Part shown: in pieces, positions 29,297-38,103 of the stretch
Layout: every line of letters begins with the position of its first letter
How positions within the stretch are numbered: position 1 is the stretch's first letter
NCBI GenBank assembly: GCA_015064635.1
Contig: SVRV01000025.1
Location: 1 to 38,460 of the forward strand
Length of the DNA stretch: 38,460 nucleotides
Direction: 5' to 3'
DNA from: Oscillospiraceae bacterium
GTDB lineage: Bacteria > Bacillota > Clostridia > Oscillospirales > SIG627
The notes under the pieces: model-generated
Told to the model about the DNA's origin: nothing
Database searches by the model: none
Seen by the model: only the letters and a program-made list of their open reading frames with translations
Made by a program: the position numbers and the translations under genes

Positions 29297-30535
29297 ATGA
29301 AGGAGCTATCTACCGAGCATTTAATTGACCCGTTTAAGGATTTTATGTGGTCAGAAAGTCCGGTGCATTTTGATACCGCGGAAATTGATGGGCTGAGCTT
29401 AAACGCCCTTTCTCCCTTTGCAAATGAGGACGGAAGCTTTACAAAAAGCTTTTCCGTTGAATTAAAGGGTAGCGATATTACAGACGAGTTTTTTATAGTT
29501 TCATCCGTAGCACAGTATGAAAGCGAAAAGGGTGATTTTCCCGCAGCTCAGGTGCGTATTGTTGACGGTGAAGGCAAAACCATTTATTATTCTCCTGTAT
29601 ATGAGATTGGATACTTAAACCAGCTCTATAGAAGAGAATGGCGCATTGCTCCCATCATCGGGCATTACACCACCGTCAAGCTTGATTTTATCATTCCTGA
29701 GAGCGTTCGACTCCATATTCAAAGCATTAAGCTAAAGCATAACTACGGCTACAGAGAAAGGGATATCGGTATTCGTTACCACGGTCACGGAGGCTTTGTA
29801 AATGCTCTCGGTATGCAATTAACAGCCGAAGCAGGATTTACAAGCTGTATCACCGTACCAAAGTTTACAAAGGACGGAGTTGGTGTTTGTGTACACGATG
29901 ACACTGTCAGAACCGAGCTTACTTTGAATGACGGCAGAAGAATAGAGGAGGGAAGTCTTCTGGATAAGAATGTCTGGGACTTCACATACGATGAGCTGAT
30001 GCAATTCTGCGCTTCTTGGCGAAGCAGGAGTAATATCTTTGCAGATATCCGAGTTCCCACAATGGAGGAATATTTCAGAATATGCTCCATGACGGGAATG
30101 CAGCCTGTCTTTTCTGTTCATCCCGAGCTTACCGAGGAGCAATGGATCTATGTAAGAGATCTCCTTGTGAAATATCGTCTCTTTGAGCATTTTTGGGTGA
30201 AAAGCTCTTCTCCAAGCGTTCATAAGATATGTAACCGCGTATTCGGAAATGAAATCGCAGGTCGTATTCTCATTCAGGGCGCCGCTCAGGATTGGGACCC
30301 TGCCCAAAGAGTAAAAGAGCTTGAAATCGACACAGAAAAGCAAACGACAGTTATAGAATTCTTTGCCCACGCCGCTACAGAAAAGAAGATAGTCACCGCA
30401 AAGGAACAGGGGTACTTGGTTTCTATCGCCGCTATGAAGGGCGGCATTAGCGGACCCCATATGACAAGTCTTATAGACCTTGGCGTCACCGAATTTACCC
30501 TTGACCATCATATGTCAATGGGACTTGCCTGGTAG
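29297..30535 (+). CDS. GDPD-like phosphodiesterase-fold protein with divergent active site
   Basis: 412 aa (AAGGAGAG upstream). The N-terminal ~170 residues are a beta-rich domain of unknown type. The rest follows a glycerophosphodiester phosphodiesterase barrel: YHGHGGFVNALGMQLTAEAG (in place of the usual H-R-G...N...A), GVGVCVHDDTVRTE (the usual DG-x-x-V-x-HD), and the end EQGYLVSIAAMKGGISGPHM, then TEFTLDH. The first acidic metal ligands (E-x-D after strand 2) are not kept: the expected site reads TSCITVPKF. It may therefore hydrolyse another substrate or be inactive. Second gene of the DUF4091 operon, so a link to the same glycan is likely. Confidence 0.6.
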   Translation: MKELSTEHLIDPFKDFMWSESPVHFDTAEIDGLSLNALSPFANEDGSFTKSFSVELKGSDITDEFFIVSSVAQYESEKGDFPAAQVRIVDGEGKTIYYSPVYEIGYLNQLYRREWRIAPIIGHYTTVKLDFIIPESVRLHIQSIKLKHNYGYRERDIGIRYHGHGGFVNALGMQLTAEAGFTSCITVPKFTKDGVGVCVHDDTVRTELTLNDGRRIEEGSLLDKNVWDFTYDELMQFCASWRSRSNIFADIRVPTMEEYFRICSMTGMQPVFSVHPELTEEQWIYVRDLLVKYRLFEHFWVKSSSPSVHKICNRVFGNEIAGRILIQGAAQDWDPAQRVKELEIDTEKQTTVIEFFAHAATEKKIVTAKEQGYLVSIAAMKGGISGPHMTSLIDLGVTEFTLDHHMSMGLAW

Positions 30536-30553
30536 CTTTTATAAAAAAGTTTT

Positions 30554-30597
30554 AGACACATCATTCGTGAATTTATGAATGATGTGTCTGTTTTTTT
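30554..30597 (+). terminator. GACACATCAT-family hairpin 8
   Basis: AGACACATCATTC (30554-30566) pairs perfectly with GAATGATGTGTCT (30577-30589), then seven T (30591-30597). Confidence 0.9.
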
Positions 30598-30616
30598 GAA
30601 AATTTCAAAAAAACTC

Positions 30617-30666
30617 TTGACAAAACACTTCTACAAGTGTAGAATATAAATATACTACAAATGTAG
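30617..30666 (+). promoter_or_regulatory. Promoter with two BlaI/MecI-type dyad operators
   Basis: TTGACA (30617-30622), 17 bp, TAGAAT (30640-30645). Two dyads, CTACAAGTGTAG (30631-30642, overlapping the -10) and CTACAAATGTAG (30655-30666, over the start point), match the TACA-xx-TGTA core bound by BlaI/MecI repressors. Their centres are 24 bp apart. Confidence 0.88.
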
Positions 30667-30687
30667 AATAAAATCGGAGGTAAAACA

Positions 30688-31056
30688 ATGTCAATTGAAA
30701 ATATTAATATAAGTGATTCCGAAATGGAAATAATGGTGGTTCTTTGGAATTCAAAGGAGCCAATAACATCCGCCGAAATTGGAAAGGCTGTTGAAAAACG
30801 CGGATGGAAGAAAACAACTATTGCAACCTTTCTCACAAGGCTTGTAGAAAAGGGAGTGGTATCGACCGAAAAAAAAGGAAAAATTTATTATTATACTCCT
30901 ATTATTCCCGTGGAGGAATACAGAAAGGAAAAAACAAAGAGTATTATAAGTAATTTTTATCACGGGTCCGTTAAGGAATTTGCCGTGTCACTCTTTGAAA
31001 ATGAAAAGCTGTCCAAAGAGGATCTTGAAGAGCTTCGCGCTATTTTTGATAATTGA
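30688..31056 (+). CDS. BlaI/MecI/CopY-family repressor
   Basis: 122 aa, normal for the family, with CGGAGG before the ATG. Winged-helix signatures: ISDSEMEIMVVLWNSKEPIT, KKTTIATFLTRLVEKGVVST and EKKGKIYYYTPIIP. The C-terminal helices (FAVSLFENEKLSKEDLEELR) form the dimerisation arm that the sensor protease normally cuts. It precedes the M56 gene by 43 nt in one unit and should bind the two TACA-xx-TGTA dyads. No beta-lactamase or penicillin-binding gene follows, so what the circuit protects against is open. Confidence 0.92.
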   Translation: MSIENINISDSEMEIMVVLWNSKEPITSAEIGKAVEKRGWKKTTIATFLTRLVEKGVVSTEKKGKIYYYTPIIPVEEYRKEKTKSIISNFYHGSVKEFAVSLFENEKLSKEDLEELRAIFDN

Positions 31057-31099
31057 AATTAAAGCTATTGGAACGTAAGTTTTTTTGAGAGGAGTTATT

Positions 31100-33373
31100 A
31101 TGCTTGAAAATATATTTGTAAGTGTTGTTATTACGTCGCTTATCGGAACCGTTCTTATGGTGGTATTGATGCTTTTAAAGCCGATTACAAGAAAAGTATT
31201 TCCTGCATCTTGGAATTATTATATATGGGTTTGCGTGCTTGCGGTGATGATACTTCCTTTTAGAGTAACACTACCCGAAAGTGACATCGAAACCGCTCCT
31301 CAAACTATGATAGACGTGCAAGCGCCAAGGGGCGAATATCAGGAAGTGATGCTGTCTCCTTTTGATGCAGATTTATCCGTTGAAGCGGGTAAACCGGCAG
31401 CGGATACAGATACAGATATGCTTCCTGTTGATGACACTTCTAAAGCCACGTACACAATGAAACAGATTCTGTCATTTGCCTCTGTTATTTGGATTTTTAT
31501 GGCATCTATCCTTTTTGCATACAAGCTTGTCAGATATTTTGTTTTTATGGCTCATACCTATAAAACATCTTATCCCATAGATATTGCTCAACTAAAATCA
31601 AAGCGAGTGTCTGCAAGAGTGAGCGGCATCACCACTTCGCCCTTGATGACGGGGGTATTCAAGCCTTTGCTGCTCCTTCCTGATATCGTATTATCGGAAG
31701 AACAGCTTAACAATATTATTATTCATGAAATGACGCATTATAAAAGACATGATATGCTTGTCAAATGGTTTTCCGTTGCAGTAAAATGCTTGCATTTTTT
31801 CAATCCTGCAGTTTATTTCATTTGTAGACAGCTTGATGAGGAATGCGAATTTTCGTGCGATGCATCGGTGGTGAAGGATATGACAAGAGAAAGTGAGCTG
31901 TCTTATGTAAACACTATCATTGTACTTCTTTCTGAAAACAATTCTAAATGTTTTCCGATGACTACAGGAATGGCGGGTAGTAAAGAAGCCCTAAAGAAAA
32001 GGTTTCTTCTCATTAAAAACAAAAAGCGTATAAGCAAAAAGGCTGTATTGGTCTCTGTAATTACAGCAATCTTGCTTATTGTTGCGGCGTTTATTTTAGG
32101 TGGAATATTAAACGGAAGAATCATTAAGAACGAGAGGGAAAAGGCAAACACGAAAACAAACCTTTCAGAAATAGCGGTCGACATGCCATTGGATTTGGAA
32201 ACTGCCTCAGGAGTGGGGGTCGAAATTGCTTTTGAAAGTGAAGATACGCTCATCTTCTATGGAGACTTCGGCTTGTTTGGTTATGATTTGAGATCAAATG
32301 AAATTACGTTTTCTGTCGATTTTGTAAAGGCAGTTGGCATTGAAGGAAGTGTTCAAGGCAGTTACGGTACAGCTGTAGAGGTGAGTAATGATGGTAATAC
32401 AGTTATAATATCCGAATACAACGTTGAAACGGAAAAGAGAGGGAAAACCTGTTATATCGATATTCCGTCTCTAACTTACGAGCATGGTGAATACGAGCCG
32501 ATAGAAAAGCCGTTTAATAATAAAAATATAAAAGGGTCTGTCTATCCGGGTGTAAAAATTGGTCAGATAAAATATATGATTGATGGCAAAGAGTTGAACT
32601 TATTTGGGACTTCAAGTATCAATACCGATTATAATTTAACAGACAGTAACCATTCAAGCTTCCGCACAAGATACATCTTCGAGTTTTACGGCATGTTGGA
32701 TTTTGTGGCAGAGCTTGTAGATCCAACTGTTCTATCAAATTGGTTGGAGCAATTTGATAACGGAAAAAGGTCTTTGTGGGATTTGACCTTGTTTGCAGCC
32801 GTGAGCGAGCTGGGGATCCCTAAAGAATCTCTTTTGGAAGCCAATACACAAAACGGAGGGCTTTTTACTGATGAGCAGATAGCATCTCTTTACTCCAATG
32901 ATATTAAGAAGGTGAACGAATGCTTTGTAAATCCCTATGCATTATTGCACGATGGAAAGATTTACACAGCAGATTGGCTTGCCACTCATACGGCATCCGA
33001 GTATAAAAATGTGGGTATAACAGCAGATGAAATAAAAGAATATTTGAATAAGATCAACATTTATGAGTTGAACTCTGCCTACATTCCTATAGCGATCAAC
33101 GCCAATTCTATGGACGGGTTTGATGTAAAGATTACGTCGTTTGATGTTAGGATCGGAACAAATATAATTTCCGCCGACGGCATTAATGTCAAAGCTAAAT
33201 GCAAGGATTACGGCACGGAATATACAGTAAAGCTCAATTTTGAGCCTGATCATATGCCGATAACAGATGAGTTTTATTGGATAAAAGGAACGTACGATTT
33301 TACAAAAAACATTTTGATTGTACAAGCACCTGAGGACTTTCATTGCCCGCAGAGATATATGCATACGGATTGA
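31100..33373 (+). CDS. BlaR1-like M56 sensor metalloprotease with an unusual C-terminal domain
   Basis: 757 aa from ATG 31100 (GAGAGGAG upstream). Membrane helices: ~8-28 (VVITSLIGTVLMVVLMLL), ~37-52, ~120-142 (SVIWIFMASILFAYKLV) and ~312-334. The M56 zinc motif HEMTH is at 209-213 on the cytosolic loop, with LDEECEFSCDASVV downstream. After the last helix come ~420 residues outside the cell. They are not a penicillin-binding sensor (no SxxK block seen) and are unlike anything I recognise: ~350-470 resembles a beta-propeller strand set, and ~500-757 ends in beta-rich NILIVQAPEDF. Ligand binding there would trigger cleavage of the BlaI-like repressor. Known of the family: M56-BlaI signalling; inferred: a new ligand. 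Confidence 0.8.
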   Translation: MLENIFVSVVITSLIGTVLMVVLMLLKPITRKVFPASWNYYIWVCVLAVMILPFRVTLPESDIETAPQTMIDVQAPRGEYQEVMLSPFDADLSVEAGKPAADTDTDMLPVDDTSKATYTMKQILSFASVIWIFMASILFAYKLVRYFVFMAHTYKTSYPIDIAQLKSKRVSARVSGITTSPLMTGVFKPLLLLPDIVLSEEQLNNIIIHEMTHYKRHDMLVKWFSVAVKCLHFFNPAVYFICRQLDEECEFSCDASVVKDMTRESELSYVNTIIVLLSENNSKCFPMTTGMAGSKEALKKRFLLIKNKKRISKKAVLVSVITAILLIVAAFILGGILNGRIIKNEREKANTKTNLSEIAVDMPLDLETASGVGVEIAFESEDTLIFYGDFGLFGYDLRSNEITFSVDFVKAVGIEGSVQGSYGTAVEVSNDGNTVIISEYNVETEKRGKTCYIDIPSLTYEHGEYEPIEKPFNNKNIKGSVYPGVKIGQIKYMIDGKELNLFGTSSINTDYNLTDSNHSSFRTRYIFEFYGMLDFVAELVDPTVLSNWLEQFDNGKRSLWDLTLFAAVSELGIPKESLLEANTQNGGLFTDEQIASLYSNDIKKVNECFVNPYALLHDGKIYTADWLATHTASEYKNVGITADEIKEYLNKINIYELNSAYIPIAINANSMDGFDVKITSFDVRIGTNIISADGINVKAKCKDYGTEYTVKLNFEPDHMPITDEFYWIKGTYDFTKNILIVQAPEDFHCPQRYMHTD

Positions 33374-33385
33374 TAAAAACTACAA

Positions 33386-33462
33386 ACAGGTCGAAGTTAT
33401 TTGGGCTCGGACCTGTTGCTCTTATCAAACAAAATGCCTCACAGAATTTTGTGAGGCATTTT
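33386..33462. terminator. Two hairpins between convergent genes
   Basis: ACAGGTC (33386-33392) pairs with GACCTGT (33410-33416). Then AAAATGCCTCACA (33431-33443) pairs perfectly with TGTGAGGCATTTT (33450-33462), whose A/T ends give a T-run on either strand. The second is the likely bidirectional terminator for the sensor gene and the large SLH gene. Confidence 0.8.
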
Positions 33463-33474
33463 GCTGATATTTGT

Positions 33475-36400
33475 TTAATCAAGATTATAATCAATAAACT
33501 CTTCGGGAATGTCAACCTTGGGAGCTTTCCATGTGTCGGGGTTGGCTATCGTCTTACCTGCAAGACCGATGGCAACTCTTGCACGGGTAGGTGCTTTTGT
33601 GAGTGCCTCTGCATCATAAGTGTAGGAGAAGTCGCCTGCGGGAACAGTAAGCGTACCGGTTGTGGTTATTTCCTTTACATGGGGCACATCAGATACATAT
33701 GCGCCTTCATCGTCGTGGGTGTACTCATAGTAGGTGTGATAAGCCTTGCCCGTTTCGGGATAGTACTCTACAAACTCACCGCTGTGAAGTTCTGTGTTAA
33801 AGGTTATTTTTGTATCGCCTATTGTTACAGAAGGATTTTTCACAGGAGCATCTATTGTCTTACAAGCTCTGATGTCATCAATCTTCACGCCTTTACACTC
33901 GCCGGAAAGCCTGATAGTAAAGCTGTTGACCTTTGACATGGACGGAGTTGCACGGAAGGTTGCATAGTTGAGCGTTCCGATATGGTATGTGCCTGAAAAC
34001 TCATAAGAATTGTAATCGGCGTTATCCGCATCGGCAAGAATGAATTCTCTCCATCCTGTGAAGTTAAGAGGAATCAGATAGTCGGTACGACCTTCTTCTG
34101 TTGTATATACCGAACCGAGCTGAATGAGAATGGCATCAGTTTCCGAACCGTTGCCGTATACTCTAACCTTAAGAGTTATCTTGTCGGCAATGTCTTTAAC
34201 AACGATGGGATGCTTCTTTTCAAGAGTTTTAATATCGGCTGTTTCGTCAAGAGCAAGAACAACCATTTCTTCCTCGCCGAGAGTTGAATATCTTTGCTCA
34301 ATTCTTACATAAGGAGTCTGTGCATCGAAGGGGTTGAAATCCTTACCTGTAGTGTACAAGTTGTCTATATCGTCGAAGATTCTGTTATAGGAGTACTTCA
34401 TTTCCTTGAATGCCCAGCTACCGTCTTTTTGACGGAATACCTTGTATTCATATTCACCGTTCTTGAGCTCTTCCTTTACTTCGGGGGAGAAGTAGTTCGC
34501 AAGACGGAGCTTGGTGTATATGGTGTAGTAGGCGAAGTTGTCTTCTGTCCTGGGATTATCCATAGATTTGAAGGAGCTGTTAACGTTTGAAATGTTCCAT
34601 GCAACTGCCATCGATCCCATATAATCAAGGTCATCTCTGAATATTGTTTTTTTGAGAGTATTCTTGCGAGCGGAATCTACATCGGGATTGAAGTCGAACC
34701 ATCCAAATGTTGCTGTGTAGTAATTATTCATAAGGCTGATGTTGCTGTTGAGGTGAATGCTCGTGTGTTGCTTGAACGCTTTGGTTGCGTGGTCGGTAGC
34801 ACCGCCTCGTCCTCGTGCGTTCCAGAGATAAGTGGGAGCACCGCAGGAATATTCTACATAGGGAGGCTTGATACATTGAGATACGACTCTTCTTGCAAAT
34901 TCACCGTAGTAATAGTATCTTTCTTCGGCTGTTGTAAAGGTATCTCTTGCAAAGGATTCAAAGCCGTCGAGATAAATCATGTCGAAATCGCCTTCATTGT
35001 ATGCCTTGGCGGTAAGGTCTGCAACGTGATAGAAAAGCTCTGAGCCCGGGATAGGCTGGAACATACCATAGTGGCAGAGGAGCTGGCGTATTTCCGCACC
35101 GTCCTCATGAGCTACGCGCTGTGTACCAAACTGTCCTCTCTTAACGTTCAGAAATCCCGATGTAGTACCCTTCTGAACGAGTATTATTTCCTCGTCTATA
35201 AGTATGTATCTCGTGTAAGGACCGTTCCAGGGGATAGCAGAGTCGCCGATTTTGAAATCCGAAGCGTCCTCATACGTCTTGATGCTTGTACGGCTCTTTG
35301 TGAGGCCGCCTCTCAGGGTATATACCTTTTCTGCGTAGGCTAACTGCTTTTGATACTTGGGATTTGAAAGAATATTGGTAGAAGTTTTTGCTACAAGAGA
35401 AGAATATGTGTGAAGACCGAGCTGTACGCCGTTTGCGTGGGCAACATCTGCTATTCTTTCCTTAAACATAGCGCCTGTTCCGAATACACCCTTTTCTTTT
35501 TCTTCTTCCGTAAGCGCACTTACAAAATTAAAGTCACCCTGATAGAAGGTTGATGCACTTTGGTTAACATCCAGCTGACCGATAGAGTATTTAGCCATCA
35601 TTTTGGTCACATCTTCTATTGAATCAATGCTTATGTTTGACGAGGACATAACATAATCCTGATAAAGGTCGGGATGGTCAAGAGCATAAGGACCGCCCGC
35701 TTTCGAGGTAAGACCTACATTGGGGTCAATAGCATCCGAAATTTCCTTGAGGAAATCACGTGAATCTTCATATTTGCCGAAGAAGATACCCATCTTTGCA
35801 CCCATAGTTTGAGGTGTAAAGGTGTATGTGCGTCCGATAACAGCTTTGGAAATTCCATTTGCCTTATTTGCACTGTTGGTGTTTGTGTTCATGGGGAGAG
35901 CACCAAGTCTGTATGAGCCGTTTTCATAGTTGAATTCCTCTGTGGTTGCAAGTGAAACAACAACAGCTCCCTTCAGCGAAGCGGGAAGATTGGTGTCAAG
36001 TGCTACGGTGAAGAAGTTGTCCGATACTTCAACAATGAAATAAGCCTTATATCCGCCTTTGAAGGTCATCAGAAGTCTGCCATCGTCACAGAGCTCGACT
36101 GTTTTTGGCGGGATATTAGTGTTTGATTTTGAAATAAGGTACGCAAAAGCAGAAAGATCGGAGGTAGCAAGAACATTTTTACCTGTTTCAAGGTTAATAA
36201 GCTCTGTAACTGTACCGCCGCTCTTGGCAATGGTTACTCTTACATGCTTGTTTTCAAAGGATATGGTGGTTTGCGTTTCCGAAAAAGCAGTTTTGTTGAT
36301 ATTTTCGTGGTAAACACCCTTTACATTGCTGTTTGATGCCATAAGTATCTGATACTCTGCCCAGTGACCCGAAATATCGCCAAATACTTTCTCAAGCTTT

Positions 36401-38076
36401 GCTTTGTTTATAGTGATGTTATTGGACACAAGACCGAGCATTCGGTTGATGACAGTTACAACTTCGGCTCTTGTGATAGTTTTGTCCGGCCCAAAAGTCC
36501 CGTCACCGTAACCGTTTACGAGCCCCGAGGCAGCAGCTGCCATAATAGCTTTGTAATACTTGTTTGTCTCGTCAACATCCTTAAATGATACCTCTTTGGC
36601 TTCTGTGAGAATACATGACAGATAAGCAAGCTCAACAAATTCGGCTCTTGTTATCTTTGCATTGGGGTTGTAGGTATCTCCGTCAATCGTGTAGAAGAAG
36701 CCTGTCTCGTCAAGGTATGCGATTGCGTTGTAAAACCAGTCACCCTCTTTAACGTCCGTGAATCTTGTCGTATATCCCGAGGGAATATTTTGAGTGCCGA
36801 GAAGAAGTCTTGCGAAAATAGTACAAGCCTCAGCCTTTGTCATATTGTTTCCGGGAAGGAAAACATTTCCTTCATAACCGTTGATGTAAGCGGAGTTCAA
36901 TCCGTTATACTGATAGGGGATTTTGGGGAGAACAGTAACAGGTTCGGGCTCCGGAAGTGTGGCAATATTGTTGAGAGTTACGCTGACTGCCGAATCCTTA
37001 ACATACGATCCGTCGGTTGTATCTGTATAGCGCAAGTCAATAGTAGTGTTGTCGGCAGATATCTTCATTAAGATGGGGAAAGGCTTGTTTTCTGCTCCGT
37101 AACCGTCTGTGAGATTTGCAACAACAGTAAGCACGTCATATCCATTCTTGTTTTGGTATACTTTAGTTACGATATCCTTATTTGTAACGGCATTGGATGT
37201 AACAACGCAAAGGAGGTTATCATGGAGTGAAAGTGCATCATTCCAAAGCTGATCTCCTTCACGGGCATTGTCTACATTGAGAAGGTTGGTTTTTACTGTT
37301 GTATTGTAATTCTGATATGTCTTTTGCCACTCTTTTGTTGGCAAAGTCCAGGGGTGCTGAGTATACATTTCACCCTTCTCATTAATGAGAGAGTAGGTAT
37401 AAACTATGGCACGCTTGTCGGGATTTGCTTCCATTACCGAGTTAAACCATTCAACAACAAGTTTACCGGGGTACGCTTCAAGCTGGAATATGAGATATCT
37501 TTCTCCGTTGTTTTCAATTACTACGCAGAAGTTATTGACGTTGTGCTCAATAAAATCCACATAGTCGCAATCGTCCACGAAATCAGTTGCCTCAAATATA
37601 TTCTGCATTATGTTTTCACGGTACATACCTCCGCTGACATATTCCGAGAGCGACAATGTGATACCGTAGGGTATTTCACAATCGGTAAGTATTGTACCCA
37701 TTTTTTTGACGTTATCAAACTCGTTTATCCACCTCTCGTCAGAGGTGCTGATGTCAACAAGAGCTTGTTTATCATTCTTTTTTCCGTTGGGGATAGCCCA
37801 GTTGCCGTAGGTGTAACGAGCACCCTTTGAAATTCTTCCGACGAAGCACGAATACTTGATATTGTACTCTTCCTTATTGATGCCAAGCCAATAGCAAGCA
37901 TCTTCGAGAGGAGTAATGTTTTTACCTTCAGATGTGAAGTCTCTTACCGCATGAAAGCTTGTAAGCACGAAATCTCCGTCATTGATGTAGTTCTTTTCAA
38001 AAGGTACCGATTCGGCTGATACGGTAACCGAAAGAACCAACATAAGAAGTGTTAACAGAAATGTGATTTTTTTCAT
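33475..38076 (-). CDS. Large secreted SLH-anchored putative glycosidase
   Basis: 1533 aa from the ATG at 38076 (AAGGAGAAAAGCA before it; the open frame to 38169 crosses the promoter region). Signal peptide MKKITFLLTLLMLVLSVTVS with cleavage after VSA. Residues ~25-380: unknown beta-rich domain. ~390-550: three SLH motifs (RFTDVKEGDWFYNAIAYLDE, KITRAEFVELAYLS, FGPDKTITRAEVVTVINRML), here in the middle of the chain rather than at an end. ~570-760: beta-sandwich (VRVTIAKSGGTVTELINLET). ~800-1200: TIM-barrel-like region with HANGVQLGLHTYSSLV, FDMIYLDGFESFARD (about 1026-1040; candidate acidic catalytic residues) and PYVEYSCGAPTYLWNARGRG. ~1240-1533: further sandwich/CBM-like domains (FTIRLSGECKGVKIDDIRA). 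It is probably a cell-wall-bound glycan-degrading enzyme; the CAZy family is unassigned. The 3' end of a lost paralogue remains at 27451. Confidence 0.68.
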   Translation of the reverse strand: MKKITFLLTLLMLVLSVTVSAESVPFEKNYINDGDFVLTSFHAVRDFTSEGKNITPLEDACYWLGINKEEYNIKYSCFVGRISKGARYTYGNWAIPNGKKNDKQALVDISTSDERWINEFDNVKKMGTILTDCEIPYGITLSLSEYVSGGMYRENIMQNIFEATDFVDDCDYVDFIEHNVNNFCVVIENNGERYLIFQLEAYPGKLVVEWFNSVMEANPDKRAIVYTYSLINEKGEMYTQHPWTLPTKEWQKTYQNYNTTVKTNLLNVDNAREGDQLWNDALSLHDNLLCVVTSNAVTNKDIVTKVYQNKNGYDVLTVVANLTDGYGAENKPFPILMKISADNTTIDLRYTDTTDGSYVKDSAVSVTLNNIATLPEPEPVTVLPKIPYQYNGLNSAYINGYEGNVFLPGNNMTKAEACTIFARLLLGTQNIPSGYTTRFTDVKEGDWFYNAIAYLDETGFFYTIDGDTYNPNAKITRAEFVELAYLSCILTEAKEVSFKDVDETNKYYKAIMAAAASGLVNGYGDGTFGPDKTITRAEVVTVINRMLGLVSNNITINKAKLEKVFGDISGHWAEYQILMASNSNVKGVYHENINKTAFSETQTTISFENKHVRVTIAKSGGTVTELINLETGKNVLATSDLSAFAYLISKSNTNIPPKTVELCDDGRLLMTFKGGYKAYFIVEVSDNFFTVALDTNLPASLKGAVVVSLATTEEFNYENGSYRLGALPMNTNTNSANKANGISKAVIGRTYTFTPQTMGAKMGIFFGKYEDSRDFLKEISDAIDPNVGLTSKAGGPYALDHPDLYQDYVMSSSNISIDSIEDVTKMMAKYSIGQLDVNQSASTFYQGDFNFVSALTEEEKEKGVFGTGAMFKERIADVAHANGVQLGLHTYSSLVAKTSTNILSNPKYQKQLAYAEKVYTLRGGLTKSRTSIKTYEDASDFKIGDSAIPWNGPYTRYILIDEEIILVQKGTTSGFLNVKRGQFGTQRVAHEDGAEIRQLLCHYGMFQPIPGSELFYHVADLTAKAYNEGDFDMIYLDGFESFARDTFTTAEERYYYYGEFARRVVSQCIKPPYVEYSCGAPTYLWNARGRGGATDHATKAFKQHTSIHLNSNISLMNNYYTATFGWFDFNPDVDSARKNTLKKTIFRDDLDYMGSMAVAWNISNVNSSFKSMDNPRTEDNFAYYTIYTKLRLANYFSPEVKEELKNGEYEYKVFRQKDGSWAFKEMKYSYNRIFDDIDNLYTTGKDFNPFDAQTPYVRIEQRYSTLGEEEMVVLALDETADIKTLEKKHPIVVKDIADKITLKVRVYGNGSETDAILIQLGSVYTTEEGRTDYLIPLNFTGWREFILADADNADYNSYEFSGTYHIGTLNYATFRATPSMSKVNSFTIRLSGECKGVKIDDIRACKTIDAPVKNPSVTIGDTKITFNTELHSGEFVEYYPETGKAYHTYYEYTHDDEGAYVSDVPHVKEITTTGTLTVPAGDFSYTYDAEALTKAPTRARVAIGLAGKTIANPDTWKAPKVDIPEEFIDYNLD

Positions 38077-38103
38077 TGCTTTTCTCCTTGTTTTTTTGAT
38101 TGC

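Noticed and set aside
2260-30597. Integron attC sites separating gene cassettes
   Set aside because: The hairpins end in T-runs, lack the GTTRRRY/RYYYAAC core pairs, enclose units of several kilobases with their own promoters in both orientations, and no integron integrase is seen.
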